NCBI GenBank assembly: GCA_030407005.1
Contig: JAUDYN010000005.1
Span: 620,001 to 684,000, forward strand
DNA length: 64,000 nucleotides
From: Desarmillaria ectypa
Taxonomy: Eukaryota; Basidiomycota; Agaricomycetes; Agaricales; Physalacriaceae
Direction of reading: 5' to 3'
Shown here piece by piece: positions 54,402-64,000 of the stretch (positions within the stretch are counted from its first letter, which is position 1; each line of letters starts with the position of its first letter). The notes below the pieces were generated by a model. The model worked only from the letters and a program-made list of their open reading frames with translations. It was not told where the DNA came from and searched no databases. The translations under genes were made by a program, and so were the position numbers.

Positions 54402-55761
54402 TGATGTGCTTGGTAACGGCGAGTGACAAAAGAATTAGGGAATGGCAATGAACACCAATCACACTAAACCTCTTACTACTCTACACTTAATCACCAATAT
54501 TGAATTTGGGCGGTTTCGAGTACGATGGAAGCACTCTGCAGACTTCAATAATCAAGTACAATTGTCTTTAAGATGTTTTATTCGTTACTAGTGAGTTTAT
54601 ACAAAGTACTACTCGTACTAGTGGGGTGGGTAAGACACAATTGGATAAGAGTGACTTGGTTTGAGCTACTGCACTCGTTCTGACTGAAATGGCTTCAGGC
54701 TGGTGGCACTCTTGGCCCTATACTGCTTCCTACAAGTGATAAACACTTGACCAGTCGCACTCTTGGCTGACTAGTGACACTCTTGGCCTAAGAATAAACT
54801 ATAACTCTGAGAACTTTGCTTGAACTAACTTCAAAACACTCCAGACCTTTGCAGGACACAACAGTGACTCTAATGGACTTCAATTCAATGCAATTCTATG
54901 GGTGACTTAGCGACTATTAATCACTTCATCGAGGTTAAGCACAAAAGCCTTTAATTGGGGACACCAGTTACTACCAGTGAGGGCTCAACTGCGGGGATAG
55001 CTTGCCTGCTTTGCACGAGCACCCATCCCACTACTTATATACTACTGAGGCAAAACTATAAATATCATCTGGGTATAGGGTATATTGGTAAGGATTTCTT
55101 GGCTAGTCACGAATAATGGTGAATAATCACACAATAGTTGGTCTAGTCTGTTTTCTTTTCAAATATTCGGTCTAGAGACTCCACAGTTGGTCTTTCCGCA
55201 CCCTTGGCACAACTACAGGCCCTAGTAACGCGGTTATATGGATATCTGGATATTGGTGCCTGTAACAGCTATCCGATCATGATCAAGGGTGCAGTCCGGC
55301 TCCACTAGCATCAATCATAAGAGATTTATATTGAAATAGTCGGATCTGGGCTCAAGGTTAATCCATTCCTAATTTATTTCTAAGTCCTGTTTCAAGGTTG
55401 CCATGTGACTAGTTATCCTGACTTAGGTGTTTATGCCCAGTCTGGGCTGCTAGTGACAGAACTTGATAAGATCTGTGTACTCTGCTCCTGGTTTTGGTGT
55501 GCTAGTAGCATCCTTCATTTGCTAGTGGCTATATTTCACTTAGTCCTGCTAGCATTCGAGTTACTAGTCTGGCCAGCTGGTAGATTTAACCCACTAATGG
55601 TGTTGCATCTAAGTCCTGGCTCTACCAGTTGCTTACTGCTTTTAACTATCAGCTTGAAGCCTCAGCTATAGTCCTCTATGTATCACTAGTATAGGATAGA
55701 TGTGCAATAGTATTGTTACAAAGTCGCAAAATCTAGGTGTGAATGCGTAGACGGCATATCA
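54402..55761 (-). repeat. Solo LTR of family B (antisense, well preserved)
   Basis: TGATGTGCTTGGTAACGGCG to ACGGCATATCA, 1360 bp, reverse complement of the LTR at 58026-59385, of identical length. Differences from that LTR in the first 300 bases are only C/T and G/A changes at CpG. Flanks (ATCGG and TCAGT) do not form a TSD. Confidence 0.9.
55405..55671 (+). other. Antisense 88-codon ORF in LTR-B, second copy
   Basis: MTSYPDLGVYAQSGLL..., identical in protein sequence to the ORF at 58116-58382 (-). See the entry at 4236 for its features. Confidence 0.35.
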
Positions 55762-56673
55762 TCAGTCGGTGATGCTGGGACCTCAAAGTGACCACCCGCC
55801 CAGACATTTACGCCCTATCTCTGACCTGAACACAGAGTAGATGTCTATTCATTGAGGTCCTATGTTGAGGTCTAGATTTTATGCTTGTTTTCCTATCTAA
55901 GGGCTGATACTCTGTAAAGATCCTCTGACGCTCTATCTTATATGCCAAGTCCACTTCTGACATCATCCAGGTCATCAGGTCTTTGAGCTCATCTCTGACC
56001 CTATACCTAGACTAGAACTGTTCCAGCTGGAGGTTTTGCCTTTATGCCCTCTCAGTGACAGATGTTTGAACGTTCAGATTACAAATGACAGTATCCATAA
56101 AGTAACCACCTGGATTATTCACTATAAAGAAGGATTGACTGTGCTCAGCCACCCTGGCGCATTGCACTGTCTGCCTGCACAGCATTCTCTCTTTCCAAAA
56201 GCAATATGCTAGTGTTCCAGACCAAGCATGCCTCAATGAAAAGTTTTTCAGAGTTGAAAACTTATTCCGTGATTCTCGGTGTGGGTAACTGATTGAGTAT
56301 AGAAGAGGACCTCCAATGGACTCGATATCAGCACTTTCTGGGTCATCATCTTCTCCCGCGAAGGATGCTGTGACCACATGCATAATGTGCCACCAAACGT
56401 CACATATACACACCGCAATGGTAATTGAAGCTATGATCACCAAGTTCCTTTATGACCAGGTGCAGAGTCAAGAAGGCAATTTATGATCACTGTTTGGTAC
56501 CTATCCATTTTCTGCACCCACAGACTGTTGTCACTCAGCTGCTTTTTGGGAAATGCTTTTGGAACACAACCTATTATCTATACGGAAGCGAGATTTTGTG
56601 CTTGTGAGACATGTCCAAACTTGTTTGGGTGCCTCCTGGTGATATACTTTGGCACCGTCCTTGCCTTGTGAAC
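55762..56673. other. Unassigned region with one 133-codon minus-strand ORF
   Basis: ORF 56042-56443 (-), MVIIASITIAVCICDVWWHIMHVV..., starts with a hydrophobic segment, then EDDDPESADIESIGGPLL and ends ...NVQTSVTERA*. No family recognised, and no intron or neighbour supports it. It could be part of a broken gene. Confidence 0.3.
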
Positions 56674-56884
56674 TGTTGGGATAGCAATCCCGAGCAAGTA
56701 CTAGAATGTACTTGAAGGATTGGCTTACTCAGCAGGATCAAGTTTGGACCATAAAAGTGGATATACATAGTATTTCATAGTAAGTTCTAGAAGTAGTACA
56801 AAATGTATTTAAGTAGGGCACCTCTTGCTTGAGAGGCAAGGATTTTACCATCCTTTCTATGTTCTCCTCACTCTCGTTACAACA
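56674..56884 (+). repeat. Copia 5' LTR
   Basis: TGTTGGGATAGCAATCCC ... CTCGTTACAACA, 211 bp, TG...CA. TATTTAAGTAGGG core promoter at 56806. Followed at once by a PBS and 70 bp later by a copia gag-pol ORF. Confidence 0.85.
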
Positions 56885-56898
56885 GGTTATGGGCCCTG
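56885..56898 (+). promoter_or_regulatory. Copia PBS complementary to initiator tRNA-Met anticodon arm
   Basis: GGTTATGGGCCCTG directly after the LTR. The complement of the initiator tRNA-Met anticodon arm (yeast CAGGGCUCAUAACC) is GGTTATGAGCCCTG: 13 of 14 match, and the mismatch is a G that can pair with U. Drosophila copia is known to prime from an internal initiator-tRNA-Met fragment. Confidence 0.65.
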
Positions 56899-56968
56899 GC
56901 CCTAACTGAACTACTTACATCATCACCAACTTTGCACTCTTGTACTTTACATACACACATAGAACCAA

Positions 56969-58025
56969 ATGGATAGCCAGTCTGTGTATAGGATTGAACC
57001 CCTTAAGGGCCCAGAAAACTACCCAACATGGAAAGTCAAGATGATCAATATACTAACCAATTTAGGTCTAATTGACTATGCCGATGGAAGCTCTGTGGCC
57101 CTGGCAGAAGTGGCACTGGTGGCAGATTGGAAGAAGAGTGATAGGAAGGCTCTTTCGACAATAAGGCTGCAGGTTTCGGATGGCCTGCTGGTGTATATTG
57201 CTGGTTCTAAGACTTCAGCAGAAGCCTGGAAAGCTCTAAAGGACATGTATGAGTCAAGAGGACCCATGGGAATTGTCCTTGTGAGAAGGAAATTCTTTAG
57301 AGCTCAGTGTGAAGAAGGAGGAAACATAGAGGAGTATATTAGGACTATGAGGTCCTACCAGGAGGAGCTGGCATCCCTTAAGCAGACTGTTGAGGAGGAG
57401 GACTTCTCAATCACACTGCTTACATCACTTCCGGAATCATGGAATTCATTCATTTCATCAGTGGATACTGTAGACTTGAAGGATTCATACAAATTGATCT
57501 CCCGAATTCTCCAAGAAGACATCCGATTGCAGGAAAAGACTTCTGACCCAACAACAACACTTGCAGCACATGGCAAGAAGAAGTTTAATCCGAAAATCAC
57601 ATGTTATGAATGTGGAGAAACTGGCCACATTAAGGCCAATTGCTCAAATGGGAAGAAGAATCCCGGAAAGCAATGGAAGGGGAAAGGGAAGGGCCAGACT
57701 CAGGCACATGTTGCCAAGTCAGATTCTGATGAAGAAGATTATATATTTTGGGCAAAAGACATCACACCTACTGCACTTGCAGGGTTATCATGGATCGGGG
57801 ACTCAGGTACCATCAAGCATATAGTCAAGAATAGATTGCATTTTTCTGACTATGTTGAGACCCCAGGACATAAAGTTATTGGTGTAGGAAGGTCAAAAGG
57901 CTTGGGAAGAGGAACAGTTAAGATTAAAATGGTTGAAGGAGGGAAGACCACTGCAGTCACTCTAAAGGACTGTATTCATTGCCCTGAAGCACCATTCAAT
58001 CTTATATCATTAGGGTACATCACGG
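56969..58025 (+). CDS. Copia gag and start of protease (open but interrupted)
   Basis: MDSQSVYRIEPLKGPENYPTW (gag start, with the (Y)xxW motif), the UBN2/DUF4219-type gag body, the zinc knuckle CYECGETGHIKANC at about residues 212-225 (57604-57645), an acidic spacer, then the protease WIGDSGTIKHIVKNRLHF (DSG with the usual A-T changed to T-I). PEAPFNLISLGYI follows, where copia pol should continue toward integrase. The frame stays open from 56969 to 58025, where the family-B LTR begins, and then ends 9 codons into the LTR (58054). No stops are lost, so the copia was young when disrupted. The rest of pol is not in the window. Confidence 0.85.
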
Positions 58026-58115
58026 TGATATGCCGTCTATGCATTCACACCTAGATTTTGCGATTTTGTAACAATACTATTGCACATCTATCCTATACTA
58101 GTGATACATAGAGGA

Positions 58116-58382
58116 CTATAGCTGAGGCTTCAAGCTGATAGTTAAAAGCAGTAAGCAACTGGTAGAGCCAGGACTTAGATGCAACACCATTAGTGGGTTA
58201 AATCTACCAGCTGGCCAGACTAGTAACTCGAATGCTAGCAGGACTAAGTGAAATATAGCCACTAGCAAATGAAGGATGCTACTAGCACACCAAAACCAGG
58301 AGCAGAGTACACAGATCTTATCAAGTTCTGTCACTAGCAGCCCAGACTGGGCATAAACACCTAAGTCAGGATAACTAGTCAC
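58116..58382 (-). other. Antisense 88-codon ORF in LTR-B, third copy
   Basis: Complement of the LTR; MTSYPDLGVYAQ..., identical to the 55405 copy. Hydrophobic centre (SSILHLLVAIFHLVLLAFELLVW). See the entry at 4236. Confidence 0.35.
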
Positions 58383-58745
58383 ATGGCAACCTTGAAACAG
58401 GACTTAGAAATAAATTAGGAATGGATTAACCTTGAGCCCAGATCCGACTATTTCAATATAAATCTCTTATGATTGATGCTAGTGGAGCCGGACTGCACCC
58501 TTGATCATGATCGGATAGCTGTTACAGGCACCAATATCCAGATATCCATATAACCGCGTTACTAGGGCCTGTAGTTGTGCCAAGGGTGCGGAAAGACCAA
58601 CTGTGGAGTCTCTAGACCGAATATTTGAAAAGAAAACAGACTAGACCAACTATTGTGTGATTATTCACCATTATTCGTGACTAGCCAAGAAATCCTTACC
58701 AATATACCCTATACCCAGATGATATTTATAGTTTTGCCTCAGTAG

Positions 58746-58752
58746 TATATAA
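58746..58752 (+). promoter_or_regulatory. TATA box of the family-B LTR
   Basis: TATATAA followed by GTAGTGGGATGG. The same TATATAAGTAG core occurs in family-A LTRs and, as TATTTAAGTAG, in the copia LTR. Confidence 0.55.
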
Positions 58753-59204
58753 GTAGTGGGATGGGTGCTCGTGCAAAGCAGGCAAGCTATCCCCGCAGTT
58801 GAGCCCTCACTGGTAGTAACTGGTGTCCCCAATTAAAGGCTTTTGTGCTTAACCTCGATGAAGTGATTAATAGTTGCTAAGTCACCCATAGAATTGCATT
58901 GAATTGAAGTCCATTAGAGTCACTGTTGTGTCCTGCAAAGGTCTGAAGTGTTTTGAAGTTAGTTCAAGCAAAGTTCTCAGAGTTATAGTTTATTCTTAGG
59001 CCAAGAGTGCCACTAGTCAGCCAAGAGTGCGACTGGTCAAGTGTTTATCACTTGTAGGAAGCAGTATAGGGCCAAGAGTGCCACCAGCCTGAAGCCATTT
59101 CAGTCAGAACAAGCGCAGTAGCTCAAACCAAGTCACTCTTATCCAATTGTGTCTTACCCACCCCACTAGTACGAGTAGTACTTTGTATAAACTCACTAGT
59201 AATG

Positions 59205-59210
59205 AATAAA
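59205..59210 (+). terminator. Candidate polyadenylation signal in the family-B LTR
   Basis: AATAAA in AATGAATAAAACATC, about 455 bp after the TATA box and 175 bp before the LTR end. Confidence 0.4.
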
Positions 59211-59598
59211 ACATCTTAAAGACAATTGTACTTGATTATTGAAGTCTGCAGAGTGCTTCCATCATACTCAAAACCACCCGAATTCAATATTGGTGATTAA
59301 GTGTAGAGTAGTAAGAGGTTTAGTGTGATTGGTGTTCATTGCCATTCCCTAATTCTTTTGTCACTCGCCGTTACCAAGCACATCATCTGGAGCCCACCGC
59401 GAGGGAGTTTCAGACTTGATAATCTTGTTGAATAAAAGATGCTTATTTGACACTAGTCTTGTTAAATAAACTACTGTTCAAACCTAGTAGCTTGTACACA
59501 ATCTGTCTAACCAAGCCTCAGCGAAAGCGAAGGGCAAAGCTAGAGCTACAGAGCCCACACGAGCATCGTCTTCAAGGCTAGCACCTAATAGTGCTACC

Positions 59599-61380
59599 TT
59601 GAGACCAAGAGGAAGATCAACAGCCAATTCACGAGCTGCTGGTGTTGGATCTCCATCTAACTATGACTTGTTAAAGCAGAAACGAAGTGCAACTGCACCA
59701 CCCAATAGCTCACAAGCTAGGACAGCGCAGCAAATCAACGCGAACTTAACAGTTCAACAGACTAGACCTATCACACCACGCCTAAGGCCAAGAACTTCCT
59801 TCCCTAGTGAAGATAGAATATCACTAGTACCTGGACAAACAAACTCACAGTCCATTCAAACCGTTAGTAGACCGTCCATGTTGACTAACAACCAAAAGAT
59901 GCCTAGACCAACGTCTAGGGACGTGCCCAAGTTTGATAGTGAAGAACCAGAGAACTTGCATCATTTTCTTGGGCAAATGGAGGATTTATTCTCTGACTAC
60001 AGCATCACCGACGACGACGAGAAGAAGAAGAAGCTAGTAAGGTATACGGATGCACGTACCGAAGAAGAATGGCAAACCCTAGAGGAGTATGATAGTGGCA
60101 CCTTCGATAAATTCAAGGAAGCTATCTTGAAAAACTATCCAGAGGCGGCAGATGCAGAGACAGGCACTTGGGAGAGGCTCACGCGTATATCGCAAAAGTT
60201 CTCAAACCTTGGGGCTGACGAGCGCGAGTCGTATCTGAAGTTCAAGCATAGATTCTTGACCGAAGCTAAGAAGCTGCAGAAACCTCCGGCGCTAGTCACA
60301 AATCAGGAACTAGTAGAGAAATTCACTGAGTCGTTGTCTCCTGCATTTAGAGAAAACATCGCATTGTGATTGAGTATCAAGCATGGATTCAAAAGCATGA
60401 CAAGTGCACCTGCTGTTGCTGCTGGTGTCAGTAGTTCTGCTGCACCTGTTGCTGCAAGACCCATGAAAAGACGGGAAGATATGCACACCCTCGATGAGGT
60501 TGTTGCTGAAGCTGATGATATTGCTCTCAACAGCTCCACTAGTTACCTTCTGTCGGTGACTAGTGGAAGTATATCATCTACTGGAGCCACTAGTGGTTCT
60601 GGATTCAAGGCAGAATTTGAAGAAGTAAAGCAGCAAGTAGCTACTTTACTCGATCGCATTGACGTGAGTGAGAAACAGGCAAAGGAGCGCCAAGAACAAA
60701 TATTGAAAGCCTTTCAACAAGGTGGAAATAATAGCTCCTTACCAAGGCAATCACAACCACAGAATGAACACCCAGGAGCAGGCCCTTCTGACAACTGCTG
60801 GTACGACTGGAAACCTGGGCACTACATAAGAGATTGCCAGAATGTCCAGAAGCACTTAGCAGAAGGATTGTTGAAGTTTGTCGACTGCAAGTTCATGATG
60901 GCCGATAATAATCCAATCCCATGCAAACCAGCGCACCTCTGTCCAATGGATCGAATGCTAGCAATGTTGAATAAGAAGCAAGAACAGATGTTCTGGGAGG
61001 ATGTCAGTGGGCCAGCTGGAATATTTAATGTCAGCCTACCTGATAACACTTCTTTGTATGCCAATAGGCCACGAGACGCTAGAGATGAAGTGATCGATAG
61101 ACTTCGTCAAGACCTGCAGTATTGGCAGACTAGCACTCATGTTTCAATGCCTGTTCAATCTACTGTTCAGCCTCAGTTGTTACAAACACCTGTTCCATCT
61201 ACAAGTAGTCAAACATTGAATCAATCATTTGATCCTAATGTATTCTTGAATCAAATGAAGTCGCTATTCAACCAGGCCAGTAGTCAGACTGCGGCTAGTG
61301 ACCAAAATTTTGATAGTCAGTATGTTGCCACACGTGCTAGCAGTGGTGAGTCTTCCCAACAGGGTTTCGAAAGGGTCTGA
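59599..61380 (+). pseudogene. Family-B gag, one in-frame TGA
   Basis: Two open blocks in the same frame (59599-60366 and 60370-61377) separated by a single TGA (60367-60369), probably from CGA. The capsid-like part is at 59940-60360 (VPKFDSEEPENLHHFLGQMEDLF, TWERLTRISQKFSNLG, YLKFKHRFLTEAKKL, ELVEKFTESLSPAF). The second block has a low-complexity Ala/Ser head, a coiled-coil-like stretch EVKQQVATLLDRIDVSEKQAKERQEQILKAF and a damaged zinc knuckle CWYDWKPGHYIRDC whose second Cys is Asp. Ends RV* at 61380. As read, one codon from functional continuity. Confidence 0.8.
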
Positions 61381-62662
61381 TGAAGGCTACGGGGAAGAAT
61401 ACATCAATCCCTATGACTATTCCCCATAAACAGCCGGAGGACCATTTCAAAAACAGACCCAAGGGAACTGAACCGAAGAAATATGTAAAGAAAGTGGTTG
61501 AACCAGTGTCTGATGAATATGAGAAAGAAGAACCCACACCGTGAGTACCCACTAGTAAGACAGTTGTAGTGGAAATACCTACTATTAAACCCACTAGTAA
61601 GAAACCAGTAATAGTAGAAGATGCTAATAGTGAGGAGGATGAGGCCCCACATCGAGAACTGCCATTTTAAAAAGTTCCGAGTGTAAGTTTTGCGCCCCTC
61701 CCATCAGATAGCACAAACAAAAAGAAAAACCAAGTGAGATTCGAGGAACCCAAGACACCAGCATATAAACATATGGCACCCATCCATAAGGAGGGTAGAG
61801 TGCAGGATGTTGCATCTAAAGTATTGAAAACGCCTATAGTCTTGAATACTGAAGAGCTTATGGACCTGTCTGAGCCTCTAAGAAAAGAAATTGCCAAATT
61901 AATAGCTAAGAAACGAATTTCAGCTCAGCCAGTAACAGAACAGATGTATAGTGTGGGGGAGACCGAACCCAAGTCTGACCCATTGTCATTTGACAAGTCT
62001 ATTGATGAAGAAAACGCAGCTAATGAGGCCTTGTCCTTGAATGCAGATGCGATCGACATTTCCGATTTGCCATCTGCGACATTCATGGCAGCGCAATTCA
62101 GTATGGGTTTAATTCCTGCTGGGTCCTTGATTATGACCGACCCATACCTACAGTATCTCGATTCACTAGCACCAGGAGAAAAGCCTAAGCAGGTAATAGT
62201 TGCCAAAGACTCAGCTAGTCTGCGAGCTGTCTATCCTTTAATTAATGGTGCAGGCAAAGAAGAAAGTGTAGTTGATGGTGGCTCACAGAGAGTATCGATG
62301 GCTAGTACCATTGCGACTAGGCTAGGAATAGCATGGGATCCTGACATAACTATTCATATGCAGAGTGCGAATGGTCAGCTTGAGAAAACCTTAGGACTAG
62401 CAAGGAATGTCCCATTCCTATTTAATGATATAACCGTGTACTTGCAAGTACATATCATCACTAGTCCAGCATATAAAGTGCTACTAGGCCGACCGTTTGA
62501 TGTTCTCACAGAAAGTGTTATTAGGAATCAAGCAGATGGTGGTCAGATTATTACCATCACTGATTCGAACACTAGTAGGAGGTGCACCATTCCAACCTTC
62601 TTGAGAGGGGCTCCTCCTAGATTAGCCAAAATGGCACCTAGAGCAGCTGAAGAGGGTTTTTA
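61381..62662 (+). pseudogene. Family-B gag-pol linker and aspartic protease
   Basis: Same frame region continues with stops at 61543 and about 61669 before the open block 61734-62662. It contains a helical linker (SEPLRKEIAKLIAKKRISAQ), then the protease: ESVVDGGSQRVSMAST at about 62266, ITIHMQSANGQ, RNVPFLFNDITVYLQVHII and YKVLLGRPFDVL (62475-62500). The catalytic motif reads D-G-G-S where this family normally has D-S-G-S or D-T-G-S. The block ends with a TAA at 62660, where a one-base frameshift in a T run (GGTTTTTAATTG) leads into the RT frame. Confidence 0.75.
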
Positions 62663-64000
62663 ATTGAACTCAATGAATTGATGAACGATCAAGGAGAGTT
62701 AGCCCTGCAAATCGTACAGACTAGTGATGGTAACTTGGAAATCGAAGCGTATATGAAACCAAAAGAAGGCGCTAGTTTCTCAGAAAAAGAACTACGTGAC
62801 AACTTTCTTATGGCTTCGATGAGTTGTGAAGAAAAATTATGCCAAGATGAACAAGCCAAGGGACTATTAAACTCCTACTTCCAAGGAAAGGTAGTCCTTG
62901 AGGGCTACAAAGCACAATATCATGTGTATGAGCACATTAGCGATGGCTCTCAATTACGAGAAGATAATGAAATCCCAATTTATAATATACTAGTTGATAA
63001 CTTGCATGCAAGGTCAAAGACTAGTAAGTCTAAGAAGAAAAAGACGACACTAGTCCCTGGTTTTGAACACCTTGGTGCATGCATGAAGAGCCCAGACTTT
63101 AAACCAGTTGCAGTGCTCGCTAGTAAGAAATATAAACCTGTAGCATTGAAGGTAAAGCCACTACTGGGTGACCTGCCAGAAAAATTCCGAATAGTGAGAG
63201 ACATTAAGGGTGATCCCCTCAAAGACATTCCACTATTGAGTACTAGTCCACCAGAATATGTACCTACAGCACGCTATACCCCAGAAAGAAAAGCTAAGAT
63301 TGACGAGAATCACCCAGAAGGATTTCTATGGCCAGAAGAGCGCAAACTAATGCACCATTTCATGACTATCCAAGAACAGGCATTCGCTTGGGATGATACT
63401 GAACGGGGGCATTTCCGAGAAGATTTCTTCCCGCCAATAGATATTCCTGTAGTACCACACACTCCATGGGTATTGAAGAACATTCCCATCCCACCTGGGA
63501 TCTATGAAGAAGTCTGTAAGATTATTAAATCCAAGATTGAAGCTGGTGTATATGAACCATCTAATTCTTCATATAGATCAAGGTGGTTCTGTGTTATTAA
63601 GAAAGATGGTAAAAGCCTTCGACTAGTACATAGTTTGGAGCCCCTCAATGCAGTAACTATTGCACATTCAGGAATTCCACCAGCCACAGATGAACTCTCA
63701 GAGCACTTTGCTGGACGAGCCTGTGGAGGATGTTTGGACTTGTATGTTGGATACGACGAGCACGACATAGCAGTTGGGTCTCGGGACTACACTACCTTCC
63801 AGACACCATTTGGTTCTATGCGACTAGTAAAGTTACCGATGGGTTGGACAAATTCTGTCCCAATATTCCATGAAGATGTGACGCATATCCTGAGAGAAGA
63901 AATCCCACATGTCACTCGTCCCTATATTGATGATGTACCTGTATGAGGACCAAAGACTCACTATGAAACAGGGGAGGGGAATTTTGAGACTATTCCAGAG
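62663..64000 (+). pseudogene. Family-B reverse transcriptase (runs off window)
   Basis: The open block starting near 62678 carries a long N-terminal domain (LNDQGELALQIVQTS..., LLGDLPEKFRIVRDIKGDPL), and RT from about 63430: PPIDIPVVPHTP, WVLKNIPIPPGIYEEV, RSRWFCVIKKDGKSLRLVHSLEPLNAVTI, GRACGGCLDLYVGYDEHDI, TPFGSMRLVKLPMGWTNS and the catalytic YIDDVPV at 63922-63942. It is followed by TGA (63943-63945), probably from CGA (Arg), then GPKTHYE in frame. Ty3/gypsy type, distinct from family A. The RNase H and integrase lie outside the window. Confidence 0.8.

Larger units (their letters stand above)
58026..59385 (+). repeat. Family-B 5' LTR (1360 bp)
   Basis: TGATATGCCGTCTATGC to CCAAGCACATCA, sense to the gag-pol that follows. 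TATA box TATATAAGTAGTGGG at 58746-58752, AATAAA at 59205-59210. Putative PBS TGGAGCCCACCGCGAGGG two bases after the LTR end; tRNA not identified. The left flank is copia sequence (CACGG). Confidence 0.9.

Noticed and set aside
1..64000. CRISPR arrays, bacterial operons, ribosomal RNA or tRNA genes
   Set aside because: No direct repeats with regular spacers, no Shine-Dalgarno organisation, no rRNA-like segment; gene structure is eukaryotic.

Overview
The window looks like a TE-rich, gene-poor stretch of a filamentous basidiomycete genome, most likely an Agaricomycete. The reasons are spliced genes with 47-71 bp introns, a seven-TM gene family carrying the GDGI(I/V)LWRAW motif, a HET-like membrane protein, an F-box-like gene and nested chromodomain Ty3/gypsy elements. 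I cannot name a species from sequence alone.

Layout. (1) 1-33.25 kb is a block of decayed LTR retrotransposons. Most belong to one Ty3/gypsy chromovirus family, here 'family A' (LTR 360-450 bp, TGTTATAATTTTT...TAACA). I distinguish six pieces: A1 (+, 2040-9696), A2 (-, 9697-13026), A3 (+, 13027-17866), A4 (-, 17867-28188), A5 (+, 28189-29579) and A6 (+, about 31736-33249). A 3' pol remnant of another gypsy lineage opens the window. Two solo LTRs of a second family ('family B', LTR about 1.36 kb) sit inside A1 and A4. This block is almost free of CpG and its reading frames are broken mainly by transitions (Arg CGA to TGA), as expected from RIP-like or methylation-driven C-to-T decay. (2) 33.5-38.0 kb holds copies of the seven-TM gene: a decayed copy, an exon-8 fragment, and an intact 9-exon gene at 36461-38021. 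(3) About 34.8-49.5 kb is the gene island with normal CpG content: LETM1-like mitochondrial protein (38862-39797, -), a possible four-helix-bundle death-domain remnant (about 41.7-42.0 kb, -), a secreted or multi-TM unknown protein (42429-43736, -) head-to-head with a HET-like protein with C-terminal TM helices (44503-46500, +), and a broken F-box/LRR-like gene (about 47.4-48.6 kb, +). (4) 49.5-52.4 kb: a copia-like solo LTR with a perfect TSD, a seven-TM 3' fragment, and a second intact seven-TM gene (50916-52431). (5) 53.2-64 kb: a 710-bp non-autonomous hAT element with perfect TIR and 8-bp TSD, an antisense family-B solo LTR, a copia element (5' LTR, PBS, gag, start of protease) interrupted by a family-B element whose 5' LTR, gag, protease and RT run off the window end.

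How the parts relate. The gene island is a set of ordinary fungal genes hemmed in by repeats. The retrotransposon families carry their own machinery: family A appears to be self-primed like Tf1/sushi, and its integrase ends in a chromodomain followed by a second chromodomain-like module. The copia element appears to be primed by an internal initiator-tRNA-Met fragment. The family-B LTRs sit at breakpoints where gag segments are deleted (A1) or duplicated (A4), which points to ectopic LTR-LTR recombination.

Most promising for follow-up: the self-priming pairs with covariation, the tandem chromodomain, the LTR-B breakpoints, the conserved hydrophobic antisense ORF in LTR-B, and the HET-like / membrane-protein divergent pair.
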